Positions 1-8,720 of a stretch of DNA of 64,000 nucleotides are shown one piece after another. The DNA lies in the NCBI RefSeq assembly GCF_010092425.1, contig NZ_CP048030.1, forward strand, positions 620,001-684,000, read 5' to 3'. Source of the DNA: Sinimarinibacterium sp. NLF-5-8. Lineage in GTDB: Bacteria; Pseudomonadota; Gammaproteobacteria; Nevskiales; Nevskiaceae. Position numbers and translations under genes: made by a program. The notes below the pieces were generated by a model. That model saw nothing but the letters and a program-made list of their open reading frames with translations. It did no database searches and was not told the DNA's origin. Each line of letters starts with the position of its first letter. The stretch's first letter is position 1.

Positions 1-184
1 GCCAAGAATCCGCAGTCAGCTGCTGCTGCTGCTGGGGCAGCAACACGCATCGGATCTGATTGACCGGGCAGGCAAGGAACGGCTGCAGGCAGCGGTGCTT
101 GAGGAAATTCGCGGTATTTTGCAGGCAGAAACCGGCAGTGCGGATGTCGAAGGTGTTTATTTCACCAGCTTTGTGATGCAGTAA
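1..184 (+). CDS. fliL: FliL, flagellar basal body protein (3' end only)
   Basis: Only the last 60 codons are present, open from the first base of the window (frame starting at base 2) to TAA at 182-184. The fragment ends in the family's typical tail, ...VYFTSFVMQ, after a basic, Leu-rich stretch and an acidic helix. FliL is an inner-membrane protein with a periplasmic domain that surrounds the stator and stabilises torque transmission. It lies 32 bases before fliM, the usual order in gammaproteobacterial fliL-flhB operons. The N-terminal membrane segment lies outside the window. Confidence 0.85.
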   Translation, partial: PRIRSQLLLLLGQQHASDLIDRAGKERLQAAVLEEIRGILQAETGSADVEGVYFTSFVMQ

Positions 185-216
185 GGCGATTGGTACGACT
201 TTTCGGGACTTGAATC

Positions 217-1266
217 ATGGCGGGTGGCAGCGATCTGTTATCGCAGGACGAAATCGACGCTCTGTTGCATGGCGTGGACAGCGGCGCAGTGGATACCACG
301 CCGCCACCGCCGGCACCGGGCGAAGCGCGCACCTTTGATTTTGCAACCCAGGAGCGCATCGTCCGCGGGCGGATGCCAACGCTGGAGATGATCAACGAGC
401 GCTTTGCCCGGTTGTTCAGAATCTCTTTGTTCAACATGCTGCGGCGCTCGCCCGAGCTGACCGTGGTGGGCATCGAAACGGCCAAGTTTGGCGAATACAC
501 CCACTCGCTGTATGTGCCGACCAATCTCAATCTGGTCAAGGCCAAGCCACTGCGCGGGACGGCGCTGGTGGTGTTTGAGCCGCGTCTGGTGTTCACCGTG
601 GTCGAAAACTTCTTTGGCGGCGATGGGCGGCTCAATACCAAGATCGAGGGGCGTGAGTTCACGCCAACCGAAATGCGGGTGATCCAGTTATTGTTGAAGC
701 AGTTTTTCAACGATATGCAGGAAGCTTGGGGGCCGGTGAAAAAAATGGAGTACGAGTATCTCAACTCCGAGGTCAATCCCCACTTTGCCAATATCGTCTC
801 TCCCAGCGAAGTCGTCGTGATCAGCAAGTTCAAGATCGAGCTTGAAGGCGGTGGCGGTCATGTGCACATGACTTATCCGTATTCCATGATCGAGCCGATC
901 CGTGACCTGCTGGATGCCGGAATCCAGTCCGATCGCGTGGACAAGGACGAGCGTTGGGGAATGGCGCTGCGTGAGGAACTCAGTGATGCAGAACTCGAAC
1001 TCAGTGGCGAGCTTGCACAAGCCACGCTGTCGCTGCGCAAGCTGGCGCAGCTCAAGGCGGGGGATGTGATCCCGATCAACCTGCCCAGATCGCTGACGCT
1101 GACTGTGGAGAATGTGCCGCTGTTCCAGGGCAGTTTTGGGGTCTCCAATGGACAAAATGCCGTGCGGATCGAACGGCGGATGCCACGCCCCCGTGTCGTT
1201 GGCATGGCCCCGCAATCCCCGGTGGATCGCGCGTCTGGGGACGCCGATGCTGTAATTTCCAAATGA
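217..1266 (+). CDS. fliM: Flagellar motor switch protein FliM
   Basis: 349 aa, full length. The N-terminus carries the CheY-P binding peptide LLSQDEIDALL (about residues 7-17). This is followed by the CheC-like middle domain that packs against FliG and a C-terminal SpoA domain (about residues 260-325) that pairs with FliN. FliM forms the C-ring that sets rotation direction. The ATG at 217 gives the canonical MAGGSDLLSQDE start. It is followed 15 bases later by fliN, and all genes to flhB run in the same direction with short gaps or overlaps, so one operon is likely. Confidence 0.97.
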   Translation: MAGGSDLLSQDEIDALLHGVDSGAVDTTPPPPAPGEARTFDFATQERIVRGRMPTLEMINERFARLFRISLFNMLRRSPELTVVGIETAKFGEYTHSLYVPTNLNLVKAKPLRGTALVVFEPRLVFTVVENFFGGDGRLNTKIEGREFTPTEMRVIQLLLKQFFNDMQEAWGPVKKMEYEYLNSEVNPHFANIVSPSEVVVISKFKIELEGGGGHVHMTYPYSMIEPIRDLLDAGIQSDRVDKDERWGMALREELSDAELELSGELAQATLSLRKLAQLKAGDVIPINLPRSLTLTVENVPLFQGSFGVSNGQNAVRIERRMPRPRVVGMAPQSPVDRASGDADAVISK

Positions 1267-1281
1267 TTCAGGAGTGAGCCA

Positions 1282-1617
1282 ATGAGTCCGCCCAACGATG
1301 CCGAGCGCGCCAGTTTCCAGACTTTTGAGGACAGTGCAGAACCCCTTGCGGAAGGGGATGTCAATCTCGACATGATTCTGGACGTACCCGTCACCCTTTC
1401 GCTGGAAGTGGGGCGCGCGCGCGTGCCCATCCGTAACCTGTTGCAGCTCAATCAGGGCTCGGTGGTCGAACTGGATCGCGCCGCCGGAGAATCTCTGGAT
1501 GTTTATGCCAACGGCACCTTGATTGCGCATGGCGAGGTGGTGGTTGTCAACGAAAAGTTCGGCATCCGTCTGACCGACGTGGTCAGTCCGGCTGAGCGGA
1601 TTCGCAAACTGAGATAA
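1282..1617 (+). CDS. fliN: Flagellar motor switch protein FliN
   Basis: 111 aa, normal length for a single-domain FliN. After a variable acidic N-terminus, the SpoA domain runs from about residue 30 to the end (LDMILDVPVTLSLEVGR..., ending AERIRKLR). FliN tetramers form the bottom of the C-ring and also dock the FliH/FliI export ATPase. The start has a good ribosome site (caggagtgagcc before ATG). The gene sits between fliM and fliO in the expected order. Confidence 0.97.
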   Translation: MSPPNDAERASFQTFEDSAEPLAEGDVNLDMILDVPVTLSLEVGRARVPIRNLLQLNQGSVVELDRAAGESLDVYANGTLIAHGEVVVVNEKFGIRLTDVVSPAERIRKLR

Positions 1618-1622
1618 CGCCG

Positions 1623-2105
1623 ATGCCTGTCCTGTTCCCAGCATTCTTCAAGCGATTGTTGCGACAGCCCGGCGCAATACGGCTGTGCTCGCGGCAAGGA
1701 CTGAAGCGGCTGTCGTCGGGGCTGATGCTGTCATCTGCGCCGTTGTGGGCGGCCGCCGATGAGAGCGCATCGGTGGCGCAGATGCCGGTCAGTGGCGTTG
1801 AAGTGTTGGGCAGCCTTTTACTGGTTCTGGCACTGATCTTTGGCTTGGCGTGGCTGGCGCGTGTGCTCCAGGGCGCGCGTCAGGGCGACACGACAGCGAT
1901 CCGGATCCAGGCGGGCGCGCAGGTCGGCCCCAAGGAGCGCGTGGTGCTGTTGCAGGTGGGAGAGGTGCAGATGCTGGTGGGCGTGGCACAAGGAAGTGTG
2001 ACGGTACTGCACCGTTTTGACCCGCCTTTGGCGGCCTCGCAGGCGGCGCTGGCAACGCCCCAATTTGCCCAGCGCCTGCGCCAGGCTTTGGGCGGCAGGT
2101 CTTGA
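1623..2105 (+). CDS. fliO: Flagellar biosynthesis protein FliO
   Basis: 160 aa. An N-terminal cleavable-signal-like stretch ends near WAAADESA. One clear membrane helix (VEVLGSLLLVLALIFGLAWLARVLQ, about residues 59-83) follows, then a cytoplasmic domain typical of FliO (KERVVLLQVGEVQMLVGVAQG). FliO is the assembly factor for the FliP ring of the flagellar type III export gate and is the least conserved gene in the operon, so the call also rests on position between fliN and fliP. Its stop overlaps a possible TTG start of fliP. Confidence 0.9.
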   Translation: MPVLFPAFFKRLLRQPGAIRLCSRQGLKRLSSGLMLSSAPLWAAADESASVAQMPVSGVEVLGSLLLVLALIFGLAWLARVLQGARQGDTTAIRIQAGAQVGPKERVVLLQVGEVQMLVGVAQGSVTVLHRFDPPLAASQAALATPQFAQRLRQALGGRS

Positions 2106-2107
2106 GC

Positions 2108-2896
2108 ATGGACGGATCGTTACGGCGCGCGCTGCTGCATCCGGCCTGGCGTGGCTTGTTGGCGGCCTGTGTGCTGCTGTTCTGGCTGCCCGCATCGGCG
2201 CAGGAACTGAGTTTGCCCGCAGTGACGGCCAAGGCCGTGGCGGGCGGTGGCACGGAATACAGTCTCAGCATTCAATTGCTGTTGCTGATGACGCTGCTGA
2301 CCCTGCTGCCTGCCGTGCTGCTGGGCATGACCGCTTTCACGCGCATCATCATCGTGCTGGGATTGCTGCGGCAGGCGCTGGGAACCGGCCAGACGCCGAC
2401 CAACCAGGTGCTGATTGGGCTGTCGCTGTTTCTGACGTTTTTTGTGATGTCGCCGGTGCTGGAGCGCGTGTATACCGAGGGTATTGCCCCCTATATGGCC
2501 GATGAGCTGGCGTTTGAACCGGCGTTGCAGGCCGCGAGCAAGCCACTGCGCGCGTTCATGCTGGCGCAGACGCGCGACACCGATCTGATCAGCTTTGCGC
2601 GGATTGCCGGTGATGAGCCGTATGCCTCGCCGGAGGATGTGCCCTTTGCGGTACTGGCGGCAGCCTTTCTGACCTCGGAGCTGACGACGGCCTTTCAGAT
2701 CGGCTTTTTGCTGTTCATCCCGTTTGTGATCATTGACATGGTGGTTTCGGCGGTATTGATGAGTCTGGGCATGATGATGCTCTCGCCGATGCTGATTTCC
2801 CTGCCATTCAAGCTGATGTTGTTTGTGCTGGTGGATGGCTGGGCTCTGGTGACCAATATGCTGGCGGCATCGTTTCGTGCCGTGGGGGCTTCATGA
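2108..2896 (+). CDS. fliP: Flagellar export gate protein FliP
   Basis: 262 aa from the ATG at 2108; a TTG at 2102 in the same frame would add two residues. An N-terminal signal peptide (…LFWLPASAQ) is followed by four membrane segments. The family signature appears as LLGMTAFTRIIIVLGLLRQALG and PFKLMLFVLVDGW. FliP forms the pentameric core of the export gate with FliQ and FliR in the inner membrane. It overlaps fliQ by four bases (ATGA), indicating translational coupling. Confidence 0.97.
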   Translation: MDGSLRRALLHPAWRGLLAACVLLFWLPASAQELSLPAVTAKAVAGGGTEYSLSIQLLLLMTLLTLLPAVLLGMTAFTRIIIVLGLLRQALGTGQTPTNQVLIGLSLFLTFFVMSPVLERVYTEGIAPYMADELAFEPALQAASKPLRAFMLAQTRDTDLISFARIAGDEPYASPEDVPFAVLAAAFLTSELTTAFQIGFLLFIPFVIIDMVVSAVLMSLGMMMLSPMLISLPFKLMLFVLVDGWALVTNMLAASFRAVGAS

Positions 2897-3162
2897 CACC
2901 GGAAACTGTTTTGACCATTGGCCGCGATGCGCTGCTGGTCGGGATCATGCTCGGTGCGCCGATGCTGATCACGGCGCTGGGCGTCGGTGTGCTGGTGGGG
3001 ATCTTTCAGGCCGCAACACAGATCAACGAAATGACCTTGAGTTTTATTCCCAAGGCGTTGTCGCTGGCCGCGGTGGCCGTACTGTTCGGGCCGTGGATGC
3101 TGCGCGCGCTGATGGAGTACACCAAGCGCCTGGTCGATAGCATTCCCGGCCTGTTGTACTAG
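2893..3162 (+). CDS. fliQ: Flagellar export gate protein FliQ
   Basis: 89 aa, the usual size. It has two hydrophobic helices (ALLVGIMLGAPMLITALGVGVLVG and LSLAAVAVLFGPWML) with the conserved segment FQAATQINEMTLSFIPK between them. FliQ packs around the FliP-FliR core of the export gate. The ATG overlaps the fliP stop, and fliR follows after 16 bases. Confidence 0.97.
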   Translation: MTPETVLTIGRDALLVGIMLGAPMLITALGVGVLVGIFQAATQINEMTLSFIPKALSLAAVAVLFGPWMLRALMEYTKRLVDSIPGLLY

Positions 3163-3178
3163 CGCGCGGGCGGCGGCC

Positions 3179-3952
3179 ATGGTTTTTTCGGACGCGCAAT
3201 TGCTGGCCTGGATTCAGCAATATTTCTGGCCGTTCGTCAGAATCAGCGCGCTGCTGATGATCATGCCGGTGCTGGGGGTGCGCACGGTTCCGGTGAGGGT
3301 GAGGATTTTATTGACGGTTCTGCTGACGATCATCGTTGCGCCGCTGTTGCCAGCCACCCCGGCGGTCGAGGTTTTTTCTGCTGCCGGGCTTGGCATTCTG
3401 GTTCAGCAGATGCTGATTGGCTTGATCGCAGGCTTTGTGCTGGTGCTGGTGTTTGAATCGGTGGTGCTGGGCGCGGGGCTGATCGCGCATGGCATGGGAC
3501 TGAGCTTTGCCCAGCTTGCAGATCCGCTGCGGGGCGTGACCACGCCGGTGACCGGGCAATTTCTCACCATCCTGGCCACATTGCTGTTCATTGCACTGCA
3601 TGGTCATCTGATTGCGATCGGGATGCTGGTCGATTCTTTCGCCACGCTGCCGGTGGCGGCGCTGGCGCTGGATGCCGACACCGTCCGTCGCGTGGTTGCG
3701 TTTTCCGGCATTGTTTTTGTCGGGGGGCTGCAACTGGCGCTGCCGGTGATCATCGCCTTGCTGACCGTCAATCTGGCGATGGGGGTGGTCAGCCGCAGCG
3801 CGCCTTCGATGCACTTGTTTGCCGTGGGTTTTCCGGTGACGCTGCTGTCCGGATTGGTGTTGCTGCGCGCGGGACTGCCGGCGATCAATGAGGCGATTAC
3901 CGGCCTGTTTGATCAAAGCTGGGTGGTTCTGCGGCGTTTGCTGGGAGGCTGA
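3179..3952 (+). CDS. fliR: Flagellar export gate protein FliR
   Basis: 257 aa, multi-spanning membrane protein. Family motifs visible are FWPFVRISALLMIMPVLGVRTVPVRVRI near the N-terminus and a hydrophobic C-terminal half ending in NEAITGLFDQSW. FliR completes the FliP5-Q4-R1 gate. Its stop codon (TGA at 3950-3952) is separated by a single base from the ATG of flhB at 3954. Confidence 0.97.
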   Translation: MVFSDAQLLAWIQQYFWPFVRISALLMIMPVLGVRTVPVRVRILLTVLLTIIVAPLLPATPAVEVFSAAGLGILVQQMLIGLIAGFVLVLVFESVVLGAGLIAHGMGLSFAQLADPLRGVTTPVTGQFLTILATLLFIALHGHLIAIGMLVDSFATLPVAALALDADTVRRVVAFSGIVFVGGLQLALPVIIALLTVNLAMGVVSRSAPSMHLFAVGFPVTLLSGLVLLRAGLPAINEAITGLFDQSWVVLRRLLGG

Positions 3953-3953
3953 G

Positions 3954-5093
3954 ATGGCCGACAGCAGCGCCGATAAAACAGAAAAAGCCACCCCCAAACG
4001 TGAGCGCAAGGCGCGCGAAGAAGGGCAGGTTCCGCGTTCGCGTGAGCTGGCCAGCCTGGTGGTGGTGGGCATGGGCGTGGTGACGCTGATGATGCTGTCG
4101 TCCCTGCTGGCCGGCTGGAGCAATACCTGGATGCAGCGCGCGCTGATGCCGGACATTCATCATCTGCTGGATCATCCCATGGACATGCCGCGTTATTTTG
4201 GCTTGATGACGCTGGGAGGCTTCGTCATTGCCGCGCCGCTGTTGGTGGTGGGTTGGCTGGCGGCGCTGGTGCCGCCAACGCTGCTGGGCGGGTGGAACTT
4301 TTCGACCCAGGCGATGATGCCCAAATTCAGCAAACTCGATCCGATTGCCGGCATCAAACGGATGTTTTCCCTGCAAAGCCTGGTGGAACTGGGCAAGACC
4401 GTGCTCAAGGTCTTGTTGCTGGGCACCATTGCGGTGATTTATTTCAGAACCCATCTCGACCAGATCATGGCGCTCGGGCGTCAGCCGATCGTTCCTGCAA
4501 TGGCCAATGGCCTGGGCATTCTGCTGGGGTGTCTGGCCTGGATGCTGATCGGGCTGTTGCTGGTGGCGCTGGTGGATGCGCCCTACCAGCTTTGGAGCCA
4601 TGCCAAGAAACTGCGAATGACCAAGCAAGAGGTCAAGCAGGAGTACAAGGAAACCGAAGGCAGTCCCGAGATCAAGGGACGCCAGCGCCAGTTGGCTCAG
4701 CAAATGGCGCAGCAGCAGATGATGGAGGCGGTTCCCGGCGCGGATGTGATCGTCGTCAACCCCACGCATTATGCGGTGGCCCTCAAGTACGACCCTGAAA
4801 AAATGCGCGCGCCCAAGGTGCTGGCCAAGGGCGTGGACTTTTTGGCGCAGAACATCCGCGACTTGGGGCGCGAACACAAAATCCCGATTCTCAGTGCGCC
4901 ACCGCTGGCGCGCGCGCTGTATCGCAGCACGCAGGTCAACGACGAAATCCCGGCCGATCTGTATGCCGCTGTTGCCCAGGTGCTGACCTATATCTACCAA
5001 CTGCGTGATTGGCGGCAGAAGACCGGCGCTGCAGGGGCAAGGCCGGCACCGCCCAGAATCGCCGATGTTCCCGGGGGCGAGCCGGACCCATGA
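3954..5093 (+). CDS. flhB: Flagellar export switch protein FlhB
   Basis: 379 aa when started at the ATG at 3954 (MADSSADKTEKATPKRERKAREEGQ), which matches the family N-terminus. The longer open frame upstream lies inside fliR and is not used. Four membrane helices precede a cytoplasmic domain with the self-cleavage motif NPTH (Asn269-Pro270), which switches export from rod/hook to filament substrates. The C-terminal tail after LRDWRQ is Pro/Ala/Gly-rich and longer than in some orthologues. It is the last gene of the operon and converges on xseA. Confidence 0.96.
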   Translation: MADSSADKTEKATPKRERKAREEGQVPRSRELASLVVVGMGVVTLMMLSSLLAGWSNTWMQRALMPDIHHLLDHPMDMPRYFGLMTLGGFVIAAPLLVVGWLAALVPPTLLGGWNFSTQAMMPKFSKLDPIAGIKRMFSLQSLVELGKTVLKVLLLGTIAVIYFRTHLDQIMALGRQPIVPAMANGLGILLGCLAWMLIGLLLVALVDAPYQLWSHAKKLRMTKQEVKQEYKETEGSPEIKGRQRQLAQQMAQQQMMEAVPGADVIVVNPTHYAVALKYDPEKMRAPKVLAKGVDFLAQNIRDLGREHKIPILSAPPLARALYRSTQVNDEIPADLYAAVAQVLTYIYQLRDWRQKTGAAGARPAPPRIADVPGGEPDP

Positions 5094-5115
5094 TGGCCGG
5101 CGTGTGAGCAGCGGC

Positions 5116-6459
5116 TCACTGCGCGCGCGCATCCACCTCGCCGCGTGCCAGCCGAATGCGCAAGGCATCGCCGCGCTGCACCTGTGCGGCGTCGGTCAGC
5201 GCGCGCCCCTGATCGTCCCGTGCAATGGCATAGCCGCGCAGCAGAACCGCATGAGGATCCAGTGCCTGCAGGGATTGCCGCTGCTGTTGCCAGTGGCTGC
5301 GCGCGCGGTCGAGCAGGCGTTGCTGTGCGTGGATCAGGCGGGTTTGCCAGACCTGGAGCGCGCGCTGGCGGATGACCAGGCGGTGTGCCGGCGCGCTGGC
5401 GTGCAGGCGCGCGCAGAGTTGGCGCAGATGCTGCTGGCGCTGGATCAGCGCGCGCGGTAATGCCTGCGACAGACGCTGGCTGCCGTCATCCAGTCGTTGT
5501 GCAGCATCCTGGAGCCGGCGCTGCGGGTGCTGTGCGCCCAGGCGTGCCTGTTGCTGTTGCCACTGCGCGCGCGCGCTGCGCAGGGTTCGCTCAAGCGCGC
5601 CGGTGAGTCGCGCCTCATGCTGGCGCAGCGCGCGCTGCCAGGTCTGGGCGTCCGGCGTTGCACGCTCGGCGGCTGCGGTGGGCGTTGGCGCGCGCAGATC
5701 GGCGGCAAAGTCGGCAATCGTGAAGTCCACTTCGTGGCCGACGCCGCTGATCACCGGTACCGGGCAGGCGCGGATGGCGCGCGCCACGCTTTCTTCGTTG
5801 AAGGCCCACAAATCTTCCAGTGAGCCGCCACCGCGTACCAGCAAAATCACCTCTACCGGCACGCGCCTGGGCAAGGTTTGCAATGCGCGCGCGATCGCAG
5901 GCGCTGCGTCATTGCCCTGCACCGGCACCGGCCACAGCACCACAGGGATCAGGGGGCAGCGGCGGGCGAGGGTGGATTGCACATCGTGCAGCGCCGCGCC
6001 GGTGGCGGAGGTGATCAGGCCAATCCGATGGGGCAGTGGCGGAATCGGGCGCTTGACCGCTTCTGCAAACAAGCCTTCGGCAGCAAGACGCTTTTTGAGC
6101 GCCTCGAATGCCCGCAGCAACTCGCCTTCGCCAGCCGGTTCCAGGTGTTCGCAGATGAATTGCAGCTCGCCGCGCGCGCTGTAGATGTCGGGTTTGCCGC
6201 GCAGCAGGACACGATCGCCATCCCGGGGTTGCGGGCGGATGCCAAAGTTGGCATTGCGAAACATGGCGCAACGCAATTGGCTGCTGGCGTCCTTGAGGGT
6301 GAAGTACCAATGCCCTGATGCCGGGCGTGAAAAATTGGACACTTCGCCTTCAACCCAGACCCGTGGCAGCGCATCGTCGATCAGTGCGCGCAACGTGCCG
6401 ACCAGCTCGGAAACCTGATAGACACTGCGTGCGGGGGGCGATTTGAAAGAGGTGTTCAT
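5116..6459 (-). CDS. xseA: Exodeoxyribonuclease VII large subunit
   Basis: 447 aa, full length. The N-terminal OB-fold (VWVEGEVSNFSRPASGHWYFTLKD) is followed by the catalytic region with RIGLITSATGAALHDV and VILLVRGGGSLEDLWAFN…PVISGVGHEVDFTIADFAADLRAPTPTAAAE. A long Arg/Gln/Leu-rich coiled coil follows, with a short C-terminal segment. The enzyme degrades single-stranded DNA to short oligonucleotides together with XseB, which is not in this window. It is divergent from guaB, a common gammaproteobacterial arrangement, and convergent with flhB after a 22-base gap. Confidence 0.96.
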   Translation of the reverse strand: MNTSFKSPPARSVYQVSELVGTLRALIDDALPRVWVEGEVSNFSRPASGHWYFTLKDASSQLRCAMFRNANFGIRPQPRDGDRVLLRGKPDIYSARGELQFICEHLEPAGEGELLRAFEALKKRLAAEGLFAEAVKRPIPPLPHRIGLITSATGAALHDVQSTLARRCPLIPVVLWPVPVQGNDAAPAIARALQTLPRRVPVEVILLVRGGGSLEDLWAFNEESVARAIRACPVPVISGVGHEVDFTIADFAADLRAPTPTAAAERATPDAQTWQRALRQHEARLTGALERTLRSARAQWQQQQARLGAQHPQRRLQDAAQRLDDGSQRLSQALPRALIQRQQHLRQLCARLHASAPAHRLVIRQRALQVWQTRLIHAQQRLLDRARSHWQQQRQSLQALDPHAVLLRGYAIARDDQGRALTDAAQVQRGDALRIRLARGEVDARAQ

Positions 6460-6591
6460 GCGCGCGCAGCTTAGAGCCTGTTGATCATCTTTTCATGCCG
6501 GCATCTGCCGTGCGTGCGGGCGATGTGCCGAATGTCGGGCCAAAAGCCGCTGCACAGCGCGGTGAGTGTCGGGGTGCGGGTGCCTTTGCGC

Positions 6592-6597
6592 TATAAT
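6592..6597 (+). promoter_or_regulatory. Probable -10 element of guaB
   Basis: A perfect TATAAT lies 29 bases before the guaB ATG in the 166-base gap between the divergent xseA and guaB genes. The matching -35 region (about 6569-6574) is poor, so activator help or an extended context may be needed. No Shine-Dalgarno stronger than ccggtgg is seen before the start codon. Confidence 0.55.
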
Positions 6598-6625
6598 TTC
6601 GCGCTTTCCAAATCCGGTGGCTCTT

Positions 6626-8089
6626 ATGCGCATCTTGACCGAAGCACTCACTTTTGACGACGTACTGCTGATGCCCGCGTACTCGGAGGTGTTGCCGCGA
6701 CAAGTGGATCTGCGCACGCCGTTGACACGCGCCATTACGTTGAACATTCCGCTGTTGTCGGCGGCGATGGATACGGTGACCGAGGCCGAGCTGGCGATTT
6801 CGCTGGCGCAAGAGGGCGGCATGGGCATCATCCACAAGAACATGGATCCCGAACGCCAGGCAGCGGAAGTGCGCGCCGTCAAAAAGCACGAAGCCGGGGT
6901 GATCACCGACCCGATCGTCGTGCCGCCAAACATGACGGTAGGTGAAGTGCTCAAGCTGACGCGCGCCAATCGCATTTCCGGCGTTCCGGTGGTCGATGGC
7001 CATCATCTGGTGGGCATTGTCACCAGCCGTGATCTGCGGTTTGAAACCCGCTATGGTGAACCGGTCGCCTCGGTGATGACGCCCAAAGAACGCCTGATCA
7101 CGGTGCGCGAGGGCGCAACGCGCGCAGAAGTGCTGGCCAAGCTGCATGAGCACCGGATCGAAAAGGTGCTGGTGGTCAATGACGATTTTGACCTGCGCGG
7201 CATGATTACGGTCAAGGACATCCAGAAATCTTCCGATTACCCCAATGCCTGCAAGGATGCCCACGGGCGGTTGCGGGTCGGGGCTGCGGTGAGTACCGGC
7301 GCCGACAGTGAGGAACGGGTCGAGCGGCTGGTTGAGGCCGGGGTGGATGTGATCGTGGTTGACACGGCCCATGGTCACTCGCGTGGCGTGATCGAACGGG
7401 TGGCGGCGATCAAGAAGCAATATCGGGATCAGGTTCAGGTGATCGGTGGCAACATCGCCACCGCCGAGGCTGCGCGGGCACTGGCCGATGCGGGCGCGGA
7501 TGCGGTCAAGGTCGGCATCGGGCCGGGCTCGATCTGCACCACGCGCATCATTGCCGGCGTTGGTGTGCCGCAGATCAGCGCGGTCATGGAGGTTGCCGAG
7601 GCACTCAAGGATCGCGGTATTCCGCTGATCTCCGATGGCGGCGTGCGCTTTTCCGGTGACTTTGCCAAGGCCATCGCTGCCGGAGCCTATGCGGTGATGG
7701 TGGGTTCGATGCTGGCGGGGACCGAAGAAGCCCCGGGTGAAGTGGAGTTGTATCAGGGACGCTCTTACAAATCCTATCGCGGCATGGGGTCTCTGGGCGC
7801 GATGGAGCGCGGCTCCAAGGATCGCTATTTTCAGGACACCACCAGTGAAGTCGAAAAACTGGTACCGGAAGGGATCGAAGGTCGCGTGCCGTATAAAGGG
7901 CCGATGACGGCGATCGTCCATCAGATGATTGGCGGCCTGCGTGCCAGCATGGGCTATACCGGATGCAAGAGCATCGAAGAAATGCGGACACGTACGCAGT
8001 TTGTCAAAATCACCGCAGCCGGCATCAAGGAATCGCATGTTCATGATGTGGCGATCACCAAGGAAGCTCCCAATTACCGGGTGAGTTGA
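6626..8089 (+). CDS. guaB: IMP dehydrogenase
   Basis: 487 aa, close to the 488 aa of E. coli GuaB. It oxidises IMP to XMP with NAD+, the committed step of guanine nucleotide synthesis. The TIM barrel is interrupted by two CBS domains (about residues 95-205; [29 protein letters not shown]). The catalytic cysteine is Cys304 in GPGSICTTR, and the flap residues (Y-R-G-M-G-S…) are present. The ATG at 6626 gives the family start [15 protein letters not shown]; the 20-residue upstream extension is rejected. guaA is not directly next to it, because two sensory genes lie between. Confidence 0.97.
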   Translation: MRILTEALTFDDVLLMPAYSEVLPRQVDLRTPLTRAITLNIPLLSAAMDTVTEAELAISLAQEGGMGIIHKNMDPERQAAEVRAVKKHEAGVITDPIVVPPNMTVGEVLKLTRANRISGVPVVDGHHLVGIVTSRDLRFETRYGEPVASVMTPKERLITVREGATRAEVLAKLHEHRIEKVLVVNDDFDLRGMITVKDIQKSSDYPNACKDAHGRLRVGAAVSTGADSEERVERLVEAGVDVIVVDTAHGHSRGVIERVAAIKKQYRDQVQVIGGNIATAEAARALADAGADAVKVGIGPGSICTTRIIAGVGVPQISAVMEVAEALKDRGIPLISDGGVRFSGDFAKAIAAGAYAVMVGSMLAGTEEAPGEVELYQGRSYKSYRGMGSLGAMERGSKDRYFQDTTSEVEKLVPEGIEGRVPYKGPMTAIVHQMIGGLRASMGYTGCKSIEEMRTRTQFVKITAAGIKESHVHDVAITKEAPNYRVS

Positions 8090-8106
8090 GCCTCCAGGTG
8101 CGCGCG

Positions 8107-8703
8107 ATGTCTGTTCACAGCCGTTCAGAAGAATTGCAGCGGATCGTTCGCATCAACGAACAGATCAAGAGCGTGGTACGGCCTGCGTTCAGAATCAACG
8201 TCATGGCACTCAATGCCATCATGCTGGCGCGCCGTGCAGGCGATGCCGCCCGTGGGTTTGGAGTGCTTTCGGATGAGCTGAGACGGTTTTCGGGTGAGTT
8301 GTCGCAGCAGATGACCGGGTTGCGAACGCTGACCTCGGCATCGGTTGCAACCGTTACCGAGTTGATCAAAAAAGCCCGCTATCTGGCCATTACCGAGCGG
8401 ATGCAAACCCGGATCGACGGAATTGAACAGACGGTGATGCAGGTTTGTGAACGCCAGCGCGCGCAAGTGAGCATGCGCGCGGATGCCTTGCGCCAGACTC
8501 AGCAGGAGCTCAGGCGCCTGGTGGTGGATGACATCCTGCCGCTGATGCAGCTGGGAACAGTGCTTGCGCGCTCGGCACATATCGAGGCGGCATACGGGGG
8601 GCGGTTTGCAACTGAACTGGGCCAGGTCTCATCCGAGTTCAGCCATACGATCGATGAGATCGAGGCGGCTCTGACTGCATTGCACAAATTGACGCATCAT
8701 TGA
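8107..8703 (+). CDS. Small MCP-signal-like (chemoreceptor tip) protein
   Basis: 198 aa, no membrane segment and no ligand-binding domain. Residues about 30-70 (RINVMALNAIMLARRAGDAARGFGVLSDELRRFS) resemble the hairpin tip of methyl-accepting chemotaxis proteins (LNAAIEAARAGE..GRGFAVVA.EVR), but with changes at normally conserved Ala/Glu positions. The rest is predicted long helix. The ATG at 8107 is chosen; a TTG overlapping the guaB stop (8086) is an alternative. The next gene, an ODP-like di-iron protein, begins 17 bases later. By analogy with ODP-receptor pairs it may be a soluble receptor or adaptor reporting oxygen, NO or redox state to CheA; this is inference. Confidence 0.6.
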   Translation: MSVHSRSEELQRIVRINEQIKSVVRPAFRINVMALNAIMLARRAGDAARGFGVLSDELRRFSGELSQQMTGLRTLTSASVATVTELIKKARYLAITERMQTRIDGIEQTVMQVCERQRAQVSMRADALRQTQQELRRLVVDDILPLMQLGTVLARSAHIEAAYGGRFATELGQVSSEFSHTIDEIEAALTALHKLTHH

Positions 8704-8720
8704 AAAAGGGAGCGGCAGCG

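Noticed and set aside
5445..6100. Repeated GCGCGC runs as a possible repeat array or CRISPR
   Set aside because: Spacing and flanks are irregular and the runs follow the coding frame of xseA; there are no direct repeats with spacers.
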